DNA of 39,605 nt. It comes from an uncultured Rhodospirillales bacterium. GTDB taxonomy: Bacteria; Pseudomonadota; Alphaproteobacteria; Acetobacterales; Acetobacteraceae. The notes below the pieces were generated by a model, which worked only from the letters and a program-made list of their open reading frames with translations, searched no databases and was not told where the DNA came from. Positions 24,182 to 32,883 of the stretch are shown here, piece by piece. A program made the position numbers and the translations under genes. Within the stretch, counting starts at the first letter, position 1, and each line of letters starts with the position of its first letter. The DNA lies in contig CAITOL010000155.1 of assembly GCA_903893975.1 (NCBI GenBank), positions 1-39,605 on the forward strand. The letters run 5' to 3'.

Positions 24182-26866
24182 ATGACGGACGACGAAATCG
24201 ACCTGATGCTGCCGCCTGCCGGGCTGGCGCGCACGCCGTGGTGCGCGTTCGATCATGCGTGGTATTTGCGCGCCTATCCTGACGCAGCGACGGAAATCGG
24301 CTCGGATGGGTTCGAGGAAGCGCGCAATTTCTACATCGCCGAGGGCGTCGCGCGCGGACATTCGCCGAATATGTTTTTCGATGAGGCGTTTTATCGGCGC
24401 CGCTACCCGGATGTGGCCGGGGAAATTGCCGCCGGACGGCTGGAGTCCGGCTACCAACATTATTGTCTGATTGGATATGTCGGACGTGCGCCGCATTGGC
24501 TGTTCGATGTCGCCACCTATGCCGACATCTCGCCCGACGCGACGGAAGCGGCGCTGGTAACACTCGATTGCGTCAATCTCTACGACCATTACCTGCGCAT
24601 CGGCGCCCGTCAGGACCGGGTGGGACATTTGCTGTTCGATCCGGCAACCTACCAGGGCGGCCACGGCGCAAGTAGCGCGTTTGCCGATTTCCTCGGGCGG
24701 TTGCTGCTGGGCGATGTGGCGGACCGGACCTCGATCTATTTCGATCCGGAGTGGTTTGCCGCGCGCTATCCGGATGCATTCGCGGCAACACCGGATGCGC
24801 GATGTGCTTTGCAGGCCTATTTATCCGGCGACCGTGCGGCGTTGCGCGACCCCTGCCCGGAGTTTTCCGAAGGGTTTTACCGCGACCGGCACCCCGAGGT
24901 GGCCGAGGCCGTGCGGCGGGGCGACTATGCGTCCGGCTATGCCTACTTCCTTGCCGAGGGCGTCGCGGCGCTGCACGCGCCCTCGGCGCAGATCGACCTG
25001 CAAGCCTACGTCGCAGGGCATCCGGCGGCGCTGGATGGCCCATGCCGTGACGCGTTCGCCCATATGCGGGTGCACCATCACGCGGCATTGGCACTGCCGC
25101 CGCCACCTATTCGGCATGGTGGCGGCGCTTTGCAAGCGCATGGTGTGATCGAGGCCCTCGGCGTCTGGGCGCTGGTGGTCGACCTGACCACCGCCCCGGT
25201 GCCGGAAGGCGCCGCGTTTTATGTGCGGGCGACCTTCGCCGATGGTGCCGTTGAAGCCACGGCGCTGGGCGCGACCAATCTGGCCGCGGCGGCCACGTCG
25301 CAACTGGTATTGCTGGTGGAGAACGCACGACTCGGGCGCGGGCCGCTGCGGCATGTTGAGGTGCGGCAGGGCCGGGCGACCTGGCACGTTTTGGTGCCCA
25401 CCACGGTCATGGTCGGGCGCAACGAGGCGATGGTGGAGCGAGTCCATGCCGAATTGGCGGCTTTCCCGCCATCACCGCCCCGCGCCCGCATGCAGGCGAT
25501 GCTGCGCCGCACACCGTTTGCCGGGCGGGACACGATCGAGAGCCTGAGCGCCAAGCTACGGCTGCATATCGAACAGGCCATATTATGCCCGCCGGACGGG
25601 GTGGTACTGATCGGCTGGATGGCCGCAGCCCCCGGGCTGGTGCGCTGCCTGCGGTTGCATAGCGGCGGGCAGACCAGCGACATTGACCTTGATGCCGTGT
25701 TGCGGCGCCGCCGGCCGGATGTGCTGGCCACCTTGACCGATCTGAGCGATTTGGACGGCGACGAGTGCGGCCTGCTGACCTATGTGCCGCACGCGTTGTC
25801 GACGGCGGCCTTGGCGACGCCGGCCTTGGCGACGCCTGGGGCCCCCGTCTACCTATCGGTGGAACTGTCCAACGGCGAAGTCGGCTACGCATTGCTGCCG
25901 CCGTTCCGGCCGCAAGGGCTGGCGACGATGCAGGAATTGCTGGGCCAGTTGGAGCCACGCTACGATCTGGTAGCCCCGGCGTTCGACCAGGTGTTCGGCC
26001 CCGCCGCGACGGCGTTGAACCGGGCGCGGCTGGCCAATGTGCCGGCGCCGCGCGAGATCGGCTTTGGCCCGCAACCGGACGCGGTGGATCTGTCGGTAAT
26101 TGTGCCGCTGTACGGGCGGATTGATTTCCTGGAATATCAGGCGGCGCTGTTCGCGCAATCCGCGCCCGGCCTGGCGGCGGAATTCATCTACGTGCTCGAC
26201 CAGCCGGAACGGCAGGCGGAGGCCGAGGCGCTGGCCGCCTCCGTCGCCGCGCGCTTCGACCTGCCGATCCGGCTGATCCTGCTGGCGCGCAACCTCGGCT
26301 ACGCGCCGGCGAACAATGCCGGGCTGCGGGCGGCGCGCGGGGCGTATGTGGCGCTGCTGAATTCCGACGTCTTTCCCAACGCGCCAGGCTGGGGCGCGGC
26401 GTTGGTGGCGCGGCTGGCGGCGGACCCTGGGCTCGGCGCGGTGGGGGCATTGTTGCTGTACGAGGACGGCACGGTGCAGCACCAGGGCATGGCGCTGGAA
26501 CCGCTGGCCGAATTTGCCGGCTGGCGCTTCCCGATGCATCCGCGCAAAGGGCGGCGGCCGCCAGACGGCACGGCGCTGCTGCCGGCGGAAGCCATTACCG
26601 GGGCCTGCATGGTGCTACGTCGGGCGGACCTGCTGGCGCTAGGCGGGCTGGATGAGGCCTATGCGATCGGGGATTTTGAAGACGCTGATCTGTGCGCGCG
26701 GCTGGCGGCCAACGGCCAGCATTGCGCGGTGGACCCGGCGGTGCGGATGTATCACCTGGAGCGGCAGAGCCAGGCGGCCGCCGGGCAGGCCTGGCGCATG
26801 AACCTGACCTTGTTCAACGCCTGGACCTATCACCATCGCTGGACGCGCGCGGAGACCGCAGCATGA
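24182..26866 (+). CDS. Family 2 glycosyltransferase with N-terminal tandem repeats
   Basis: This large protein of 894 residues has three parts. Residues of about 20-300 hold seven degenerate repeats of roughly 35-45 residues, each with a pattern like FDxxxYxxxYPDV followed by a Tyr-rich helix and GVxxGxxP. Residues 310-620 form a region I cannot assign, containing beta-rich stretches. From about 635 a GT-A glycosyltransferase begins (LSVIVPLYGRIDFLEYQ). The DxD-like metal site is LLNSDVFP, the acceptor-loop motif is TGACMVLRRADLLALGG and the ExD-type motif is DFEDADLCARL. No membrane helix is visible, so it is likely cytosolic or peripheral. The ATG follows GGAG at six bases, and the stop overlaps the next gene (ATGA). 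It probably extends a surface glycan or glycosylates a protein. Confidence 0.87.
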   Translation: MTDDEIDLMLPPAGLARTPWCAFDHAWYLRAYPDAATEIGSDGFEEARNFYIAEGVARGHSPNMFFDEAFYRRRYPDVAGEIAAGRLESGYQHYCLIGYVGRAPHWLFDVATYADISPDATEAALVTLDCVNLYDHYLRIGARQDRVGHLLFDPATYQGGHGASSAFADFLGRLLLGDVADRTSIYFDPEWFAARYPDAFAATPDARCALQAYLSGDRAALRDPCPEFSEGFYRDRHPEVAEAVRRGDYASGYAYFLAEGVAALHAPSAQIDLQAYVAGHPAALDGPCRDAFAHMRVHHHAALALPPPPIRHGGGALQAHGVIEALGVWALVVDLTTAPVPEGAAFYVRATFADGAVEATALGATNLAAAATSQLVLLVENARLGRGPLRHVEVRQGRATWHVLVPTTVMVGRNEAMVERVHAELAAFPPSPPRARMQAMLRRTPFAGRDTIESLSAKLRLHIEQAILCPPDGVVLIGWMAAAPGLVRCLRLHSGGQTSDIDLDAVLRRRRPDVLATLTDLSDLDGDECGLLTYVPHALSTAALATPALATPGAPVYLSVELSNGEVGYALLPPFRPQGLATMQELLGQLEPRYDLVAPAFDQVFGPAATALNRARLANVPAPREIGFGPQPDAVDLSVIVPLYGRIDFLEYQAALFAQSAPGLAAEFIYVLDQPERQAEAEALAASVAARFDLPIRLILLARNLGYAPANNAGLRAARGAYVALLNSDVFPNAPGWGAALVARLAADPGLGAVGALLLYEDGTVQHQGMALEPLAEFAGWRFPMHPRKGRRPPDGTALLPAEAITGACMVLRRADLLALGGLDEAYAIGDFEDADLCARLAANGQHCAVDPAVRMYHLERQSQAAAGQAWRMNLTLFNAWTYHHRWTRAETAA
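25808..25837 (+). repeat. 15-base tandem duplication inside the glycosyltransferase gene
   Basis: Two adjacent copies of a 15-base unit (GCCTTGGCGACGCCG and the same with a final T) encode ALATP twice in the unassigned middle region of the protein. The repeat keeps the reading frame and looks like a recent slippage or duplication. Confidence 0.8.
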
Positions 26867-28134
26867 CCAAACGCCCTGCCAAGGCCGAACCCGCGGGCCG
26901 CCGGGTGCTGCTGCTGTCGCATAGCCATCCGAAGCTGACGCGCGGCGGGGCGGAAATGGCGGCGGTCGCGTTGCAGGCCGGGCTGAATGCCCAGCCGGGC
27001 TGGCAGGCGTTTCTGGCCGGCGCGACGATGGACCCGGGCGGTGCGCGGGCCGGCAGCCCGATCACGCAGCCGTTTGGCGAGGATGATTACCTCTATACCG
27101 TCGGCGCGTTCGGCTGGTTCAACTTCGCCAATCGCGATCGGAATTTCCCGCGTGCGTTCGCGGACATGCTGCACGAGGTGAGGCCGGAGGTGCTGCACTT
27201 CCACCATTACCTCAGCTTTGGCGTGGACACGTTTGCCCTGGTACGGCGGACGCTGCCGGATGCCAAAATCGTTCTGACTTTGCATGAATTTCAGGCGATC
27301 TGCAATCATTACGGCCAGATGATCAAATCCGACGGGCATACTTTGTGCCGGGAAGCCACGCCACGGGATTGCAACCGGTGTTTTTCCCAGTTCAGCCGGG
27401 CGGATTTCTTTCTGCGGCAAATGTATATCCAGCGGTTTTTCGCGCTGGTGGATCAGTTCGTCGCCCCCAGCCAGTTCCTGGCCGACCGCTATATCGCCTG
27501 GGGCATTCCGGCGGAGAAAATGCGGGTGCTGGAAAATGTGATCGCCAGCCCGGCGCCTGCGGCTGCGGTGGCCCGGCAGGACACGTTGTTCCGCGTCGGG
27601 TTTTTCGGCCAGGTGTCGCGGCTGAAGGGCGTTAACGTGCTGCTGGATGCGGCGGACCGGCTGGCGGATGAGAAATCCGCCGTCACCTTCGACATTCATG
27701 GCGATGACAGCAACCAGCCAGATGAATTCCGCGCCGATTTCGCCCAGCGCCGCCAGTTGGCGGGGCATAATGTCCGCTTCCACGGGGCGTATGACAACGC
27801 CCGGGTGGATGGGCTGATGCGCAATGTGGATGTGGTGGTGGTGCCGTCGATCTGGTGGGAAAACTCGCCCATCGTGATCCAGGAAGCGTTGCGCAACCGC
27901 AAGCCGATCATCTGTTCCGATATCGGCGGTATGGCCGAGAAAGTGCGGCCGGGCCTGGATGGCTGGCATATTCCGGTGGGGGATGCGCCGGCGCTGGCGG
28001 ATTTGTTGCGCCAGCTGGCGGGCGACCGCAAGGCGGTGGCGGCGATGGGCAAAACCATGCGCGCGGCCGCCACCCCGGCGGATGGGGTGGCGGCGCATAT
28101 CACGCTGTATGACGCGCTGTTCAGTCGCCCATGA
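26863..28134 (+). CDS. Family 4 glycosyltransferase (GT-B)
   Basis: This 423-residue protein shows the GT4 pattern. The N-terminal Rossmann domain has [20 protein letters not shown] and [15 protein letters not shown]. The C-terminal domain has [30 protein letters not shown], and the donor-binding E-x7-E region in [17 protein letters not shown] Cys cluster ([19 protein letters not shown]) lies at about 145-170, as in several WcaI/PimB-like transferases that carry a small metal-binding insert. It begins in an ATGA overlap with the family 2 transferase, so the two work in one operon. The donor sugar is unknown. The 3' end overlaps the convergent hydratase gene by 14 bases. Confidence 0.9.
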   Translation: MTKRPAKAEPAGRRVLLLSHSHPKLTRGGAEMAAVALQAGLNAQPGWQAFLAGATMDPGGARAGSPITQPFGEDDYLYTVGAFGWFNFANRDRNFPRAFADMLHEVRPEVLHFHHYLSFGVDTFALVRRTLPDAKIVLTLHEFQAICNHYGQMIKSDGHTLCREATPRDCNRCFSQFSRADFFLRQMYIQRFFALVDQFVAPSQFLADRYIAWGIPAEKMRVLENVIASPAPAAAVARQDTLFRVGFFGQVSRLKGVNVLLDAADRLADEKSAVTFDIHGDDSNQPDEFRADFAQRRQLAGHNVRFHGAYDNARVDGLMRNVDVVVVPSIWWENSPIVIQEALRNRKPIICSDIGGMAEKVRPGLDGWHIPVGDAPALADLLRQLAGDRKAVAAMGKTMRAAATPADGVAAHITLYDALFSRP

Positions 28135-28969
28135 ACACCGGGCGCCGCTTTTCCACGAAGGCTTCATAGGCGCGGCCGAAATCCTTGGTTTGCATGCAGA
28201 TCGCTTGCGCCTGGGCTTCAGCCTCAATCGCCGCGTCGATCGACATGTCCCATTCCTGATGCAGGCAGCGCTTGGTCATGGCGTGGGCGAAGCTCGGCCC
28301 GTTGGCCAACGAAGCCGCCAGCACCTGCGCGTCATGCAGCAGCGCGTCCGGCGGGCAGAGCCGGTTGAGGAAGCCCCAGCGTTCGGCTTCCACCCCATCG
28401 ATCGCGCGGCCGGTGTAGAGCAGGTCCGCTGCGCGGCCGGCGCCGATGATGCGCGGCAGCAGGTTGCAGGCGCCCATATCCGCGCCCGCCAGGCCGACGC
28501 GGGTGAACAGGAAGGCGGTTTTGCTCGCCTCCGTGCCCAGCCGCAAATCCGACGCCATGGCCAGGATCGCGCCGGCACCGGCGCAGATCCCGTCGATCGC
28601 GGCGATGATCGGCTGCGGGCAGGCGCGCATCGCCTTGACCAGATCGCCGGTCATGTGGGTGAAATCCAGCAGGCCCTGCGTGTCCCCGGCGCGTTGCATG
28701 GCAACCAGCGGGCCGATGATTTCATGCACGTCGCCGCCGGAGCAGAAATTGCCGCCCGCGCCGGTGATCACCACCGCCTTCACCTGGTCGGCCAGCGACA
28801 GCGCCCGGAACAGGTCGCGCAGTTCGGCATAGCTTTCGAAGGTCAGCGGGTTTTTGCGTTCCGGGCGGTTGAGGGTGATGGTGCCGACCTTGCCATCCAG
28901 CGCCCACCGGAAATGCTGCGGGCTGTATTGGGTGAAATCAATGCGGTTACGGTCGTGCGGCAGGGCCAT
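28121..28969 (-). CDS. Enoyl-CoA hydratase/isomerase family protein
   Basis: This 282-residue crotonase-fold enzyme is likely to act on a CoA thioester. It has the oxyanion-hole segments [19 protein letters not shown] and [20 protein letters not shown], and [21 protein letters not shown], where the catalytic Glu of typical hydratases would sit; Asp-Met replaces the usual Glu-containing context. The C-terminus reads [23 protein letters not shown]. The family is one I associate with aromatic-CoA degradation clusters, but the substrate here is not known. ATG 28969 follows GGAG at seven bases; the longer upstream reading frame has no family similarity. It is divergent from the P450 gene, about 3 kb from the box genes. 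Confidence 0.87.
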   Translation of the reverse strand: MALPHDRNRIDFTQYSPQHFRWALDGKVGTITLNRPERKNPLTFESYAELRDLFRALSLADQVKAVVITGAGGNFCSGGDVHEIIGPLVAMQRAGDTQGLLDFTHMTGDLVKAMRACPQPIIAAIDGICAGAGAILAMASDLRLGTEASKTAFLFTRVGLAGADMGACNLLPRIIGAGRAADLLYTGRAIDGVEAERWGFLNRLCPPDALLHDAQVLAASLANGPSFAHAMTKRCLHQEWDMSIDAAIEAEAQAQAICMQTKDFGRAYEAFVEKRRPVFMGD

Positions 28970-29085
28970 CTTGCGTCTCCGAGAAGGGAATATGGCCGCT
29001 GTCCTGCACGGAATGGCGGGGATGTTCAACTTTTGCCGTTTTGCGCGTAAGAGGCGAATGGGGGACCGGTAGAGGGGATCATTCC
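28970..29085. promoter_or_regulatory. Divergent intergenic region between the hydratase and P450 genes
   Basis: The 116 bases between the two divergent starts carry the ribosome-binding sites of both genes (GGAG on the minus strand, GAGGGG on the plus strand) and must hold at least one promoter. I see no clear operator palindrome. Confidence 0.35.
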
Positions 29086-30489
29086 ATGAGCGACATTGCC
29101 GCGCCTCAGCTCGATTTTCTGGCACCGATTCCACCGCGCCCGGTGCAACCCTGGCCGTTATGGACGCTGCTGCGGCGCGGGCGGCGCAATCTGCTGGAAA
29201 TGTTCAGTGAGAAATTGCTGAACCAGGATTATAGCGACTCGAAGGTGCTGTCGCGGCGGGTGATTGTGTGCAACTCGCCCGAGACGGTGCAGGCCGCGCT
29301 GCTGGGCCAGCATGCGGCGTTGCAGCGCAAAAGCCCACAGATGCGCCATGCGCTGGAGCCGCTGCTGGGCGATGGGCTGTTTATTTCCGATGGGGAAACC
29401 TGGGCCAAACGGCGGCGGCTGATCGCCCCGGTGGTGCATGTGAACCGGATGCCGCTATTTGCCCCGGTGATGGTGGAAGCGGCCGAGGCAGCGGCGACGC
29501 GCTGGGCGGCGCTGCCGGATGACCGGCCGGTGCTGATGCTGGCGGAAATGGCCAAGCTGACCGCCGAGATTATCTGCCGCACCGTGTTCGGCCGGGCGCT
29601 GGGTGACACCCATGCCGCCGAGATCGTCGAAGGGTTTTCCGATTATCAGCGCCGCATCGGCTCGACCGACATGATGTCGCTGCTCGGCCTGCCGGACTGG
29701 ATGCCGCGCCTGCTCGGGCCCGGCACCAAACGGGCGGGCGACCGCATCCACCGGGTGCTGGATGCGATCATCGACAGCCATCGCAAGGCGCGTGCCGCCG
29801 GCACGGCGGGGGATGAACCGACGATTCTGAAGCTGCTGATGGATGCCGAGGACCCGGCGACCGACAGCGTGTTCACCGCCGAGGGGCTGCGCAACGAGGC
29901 CGCGGTGCTGTTCATGGCCGGGCATGAAACCACGGCCAACTCGCTCTCCTGGACCTGGTTTTTGCTGTCCCAGGCGCCGCGCGTGGCGGCCCGGTTGCAG
30001 GCGGAGCTTGATGCGGTGTTGGGCGGGCGATCCCCCAACCTCGGCGACATGCCAGCCCTGCCCTATACAAGGGCAGTGTTTGAGGAATCCATGCGCCTCT
30101 ACCCGCCGGTGGCGGTGTTGCCGCGTGAGGCGACCGAGGATACCGAGATCCTCGGCCATAAAGTGCCCAAAGGCGCGATGGTGCTGGTGATCCCCTGGTT
30201 GCTGCACCGCAAACCATCGTTGTGGGACAAGCCGGACCATTTCATTCCCGAACGCTTCCTGCCGGAGAACAGCGTCGGGCGGTCCAAATACGCCTATATC
30301 CCGTTCAGCGCCGGGCCACGGGTATGCGCCGGGCTGGCCTTTGGCATGACGGAGGCGGTGCTGTGCCTGGCGACGCTGGCGCAGAAATTTGCGCCGGAAA
30401 TGGTGCCGGGGACCAAGGTGGAGCCGGTGTGCCGGCTGACGCTGCGGCCGGATAACGGCTTGCCGATGCTGCTGAAACGCCGGGTGTGA
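29086..30489 (+). CDS. Cytochrome P450
   Basis: This 467-residue haem monooxygenase has all core motifs. The I-helix oxygen-activation segment AGHETT is at 278-283 and the K-helix ExxR at 334-337 (EESMRLYP). The haem-binding loop [10 protein letters not shown] is at 407-416 with ligand Cys414. No N-terminal membrane anchor and no fused reductase are present. The sequence style (long B-C region, LRLYPP-like segment) is closer to class II/CYP4- or CYP102-like enzymes than to P450cam, so fatty-acid or aromatic hydroxylation is plausible but not shown. ATG 29086 follows GAGGGG at eight bases. No ferredoxin partner lies beside it. The TGA overlaps the ATG of the next small ORF. Confidence 0.94.
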   Translation: MSDIAAPQLDFLAPIPPRPVQPWPLWTLLRRGRRNLLEMFSEKLLNQDYSDSKVLSRRVIVCNSPETVQAALLGQHAALQRKSPQMRHALEPLLGDGLFISDGETWAKRRRLIAPVVHVNRMPLFAPVMVEAAEAAATRWAALPDDRPVLMLAEMAKLTAEIICRTVFGRALGDTHAAEIVEGFSDYQRRIGSTDMMSLLGLPDWMPRLLGPGTKRAGDRIHRVLDAIIDSHRKARAAGTAGDEPTILKLLMDAEDPATDSVFTAEGLRNEAAVLFMAGHETTANSLSWTWFLLSQAPRVAARLQAELDAVLGGRSPNLGDMPALPYTRAVFEESMRLYPPVAVLPREATEDTEILGHKVPKGAMVLVIPWLLHRKPSLWDKPDHFIPERFLPENSVGRSKYAYIPFSAGPRVCAGLAFGMTEAVLCLATLAQKFAPEMVPGTKVEPVCRLTLRPDNGLPMLLKRRV

Positions 30490-30752
30490 TGGGAAGTGGG
30501 CTGATCCTGCTGGGGGTGCTGGCGGCGTGGGCCATCCGCGACCTGCCGGGGCAGCGCGGCCTGCTAGGGGCCTATGCCGTACTCGCCGGTTTCGCCTGGA
30601 TCAGCCTGCAAATCCGCCAGGTATTTCACCCCGACCATCTCGGTCTGACCGGGCTGTGGCGGGTGCTGTCATTCCTCGGGCTGGGCCTGGGCCTTATCTG
30701 GCTCAGCCTGCTGCATCGCCGTCTGATGCCGCCGAGATTGCTGGGCGGTTAG
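30489..30752 (+). CDS. Small membrane protein resembling an internally deleted DUF2339 protein
   Basis: This protein of 87 residues has hydrophobic segments at about 4-16, 25-45 and 55-75. Its C-terminal part, LTGLWRVLSFLGLGLGLIWLSLLHRRL, resembles the very end of DUF2339 membrane proteins, and the preceding AYAVLAGFAWISLQIRQVFH resembles an internal helix of the same family that normally lies well upstream. This suggests a remnant with a large in-frame deletion, though a functional small protein is not excluded. The ATG overlaps the P450 stop by one base (TGATG), so it would be translated with it. Its stop overlaps the convergent fkbM-type gene by 4 bases. Confidence 0.6.
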   Translation: MGSGLILLGVLAAWAIRDLPGQRGLLGAYAVLAGFAWISLQIRQVFHPDHLGLTGLWRVLSFLGLGLGLIWLSLLHRRLMPPRLLGG

Positions 30753-31624
30753 GCGTCGCGGCCGATCACGTCGCATTGGCCGCGATAGACGGTTTGCGGC
30801 AAAATCGGCCGCGTCACGTCCAGCACACGCTCGGGGTGATCGGCTTCAACCCACACCATCGGCCGGATGGCGTTGATGGCTTGCAGCACGCCGTGATCGG
30901 TCTGTCCGACGCGGGCCAGCACTTTTTCGTGCAGTTCCAGGCACAGCACCAGCCGGTCCCGCGAGCGCAGGAAGTCGGCGGCGGCCTGGAGCACGGCGAG
31001 TTCCTGGCCTTCGATATCCAGCTTGATGGCCAGATTGGGGCCAACCTGGTCGCGCAGCGAGTCGAGCCGGATGACGTCGATCGGGCCGGTTGGGTCTGGC
31101 ACCAGAAACAACGCCTGATTGGCGTGCGGGTCGTAATCCGGGGCGCAGAGCCGGCCGCGCCCGGTGAAATCGCTGACCGCAGCCGGAATGGTGGTGATAT
31201 CGGCCACCCGCCCGGCGCGCAGATTGCCGGCAACGAAGGGGTAGACCTCCGGGTTCGGTTCAATGGCGATGATCCGCTGGCAGCCTTGGCTGAAAGTTGC
31301 CACCTGGGCGCCGAACAGGCCGAGATGCGCGCCGCAATCGATCAGATCGAACTGGCCGAGCGCCTGATCGGCCAGTGTGGCGAGGCTGTGGGTGGTGGCG
31401 CGGTTGTAGTTATCCAGCGGGCCAAAGCACCACGCCTCCTGCTCCGTCAGCGGGGCGGCGACGGTGGTGCGGTGGAACGGGAAATGCGCCGCGCCGTGTA
31501 ATTGGCCGAGCCAGTCCATCAGTTGATGGAAGCGATACCAGCGGCCGGTCAGATGGGCGAGCCGCATCAGCAGCGGCGGGTGTGGCCGGATGGTCAGGCC
31601 TGGATAACGATCAACCTGCGGCAT
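30749..31624 (-). CDS. FkbM family methyltransferase
   Basis: This 291-residue SAM-dependent methyltransferase has the SAM-binding motif LIDCGAHLGLFGAQVA followed by IIAIEPNPEVYPFVAGNL. It also carries the FkbM hallmark VIRLDSLRDQVG followed by LAIKLDIEGQELAVLQ. FkbM-type enzymes mostly O-methylate sugars or secondary metabolites. The ATG at 31624 follows a weak AAGAG. It lies 37 bases after the boxA stop on the same strand, so it could be the last gene of the box transcript. Methylation has no known role in the box pathway, so a link to the glycosyltransferase block is at least as likely. Confidence 0.88.
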   Translation of the reverse strand: MPQVDRYPGLTIRPHPPLLMRLAHLTGRWYRFHQLMDWLGQLHGAAHFPFHRTTVAAPLTEQEAWCFGPLDNYNRATTHSLATLADQALGQFDLIDCGAHLGLFGAQVATFSQGCQRIIAIEPNPEVYPFVAGNLRAGRVADITTIPAAVSDFTGRGRLCAPDYDPHANQALFLVPDPTGPIDVIRLDSLRDQVGPNLAIKLDIEGQELAVLQAAADFLRSRDRLVLCLELHEKVLARVGQTDHGVLQAINAIRPMVWVEADHPERVLDVTRPILPQTVYRGQCDVIGRDA

Positions 31625-31661
31625 CGGCGCTCTTACCCAGGCTCAGCACAGACCGCCGGGG

Positions 31662-32861
31662 TCAATATGTCTCGGCATGATAACGGCCGCCCGCGCGCAT
31701 TGTCGAGCGCAGGCTGGGCCAGTCCAGGCCGTGGGTGTGGCCGATCTCGGTCAAGGCGGCCTCTACCCCATCTTCCAGGCCGCGCAGGCCGCAGATGAAC
31801 ACATGCGTGGTGGGTTTGCCCAGCAGGGCCGCCAGGTCGTCGGCGCGACGGCGCATGCGGTCTTGCACGTATTCGCGTGGCTGATTGGGCAGGCGGGAAT
31901 ACACCAGTTCCTGATCGAGCACTGCGGGCGGGACTTTTTGCAGCGGGCCGAAATAGGGCAGTTCCTGCGGCGTGCGGGCGCCGAAGAACATCATCAGCCG
32001 GCCCCGTACTGCGCCGGCGGTGCGGCGGCGGCGTTCGGTGAAGCCACGGAACGGCGCCGCCCCGGTGCCGGTGCAGATCATGATGATATCGGCATCCGGA
32101 TCATCCGGCATCAGGAAGGTGGCGCCGAACGGGCCGACAACGGCGACGGCGGCACCCATTGGCAGGTCGCACAGGTAATTGGAGGCGACCCCGCGCAGCA
32201 CCGAGCCATCGGGCTGCGGTTCCTGCACCCGCTTGACGGTGAGCGCGAGGTTGTTGGTGTTGGGCCGTTCGCCGTCGCGGGCGGAGGCGATGGAATAAAG
32301 CCGCATGGCGTGCGGCTGGCCCTGCGCATCGGTGCCGGGCGGCAAAATGCCGATGGACTGGCCTTCCAGAACCGGGAAGGGAATGGCGGCGAAGTCGAGG
32401 ATGATGTGGCGCACATCGCTTTCGGCATCCGGCGCGGTGATGCGGCGGTTGCCCACCACCGTGGCGCGGGCCGGGTTGGCGCGGTTGAACAGGTTGATGC
32501 GCGGTTTGGAGGCGGTGGCCGGCGCCCGCGCCCGGCCGCCGGCGCGGGCATGCGCTTCGGCGAGCAAGGCTTCGGCTTCGGCATCCAGCGCGTCCGCAAC
32601 CTCGGTTGGTCCGTCCGCCGGGCGGGGCGGCAGTTCGGTCCAGCCGAACTGATCATCGAGGCTGAAGGGGGCGGCGACGTGGAACCAGTTGTCGATCGAG
32701 CCGGTTGGGCAGGGCGCGACGCAATCCATGCAGAAATTACAGATCGTCGCATCAACGACGTAGTTATTCGCATCATGGGTGATGGCACCGATGGGGCAGG
32801 TTGCCTCACAGGTGTTGCACCGGATGCAGATCTCCGGATCGATCAGATGCTGCTTGCTCAC
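31662..32861 (-). CDS. boxA: Benzoyl-CoA 2,3-epoxidase reductase subunit BoxA
   Basis: This 399-residue flavo-iron-sulfur protein passes electrons from NADPH to BoxB. The N-terminus carries two 4Fe-4S motifs with cysteines at 12, 15, 18 and 22 (ICIRCNTCEATCP) and at 41, 44, 47 and 51 (CNFCMDCVAPCP). The C-terminal ferredoxin-reductase-like part has the FAD-binding RLYSIAS, the nucleotide-binding ICTGTGAAPFRG and the terminal HVFICGLRGLEDGV. The length and arrangement match BoxA. The start is taken as GTG 32861 (V-S-K-Q), since the residues upstream do not resemble the family and overlap boxB. It lies 22 bases after the boxB stop. Confidence 0.95.
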   Translation of the reverse strand: MSKQHLIDPEICIRCNTCEATCPIGAITHDANNYVVDATICNFCMDCVAPCPTGSIDNWFHVAAPFSLDDQFGWTELPPRPADGPTEVADALDAEAEALLAEAHARAGGRARAPATASKPRINLFNRANPARATVVGNRRITAPDAESDVRHIILDFAAIPFPVLEGQSIGILPPGTDAQGQPHAMRLYSIASARDGERPNTNNLALTVKRVQEPQPDGSVLRGVASNYLCDLPMGAAVAVVGPFGATFLMPDDPDADIIMICTGTGAAPFRGFTERRRRTAGAVRGRLMMFFGARTPQELPYFGPLQKVPPAVLDQELVYSRLPNQPREYVQDRMRRRADDLAALLGKPTTHVFICGLRGLEDGVEAALTEIGHTHGLDWPSLRSTMRAGGRYHAETY

Positions 32862-32883
32862 CCGCCCTGCCCTGCCTGCGCTG

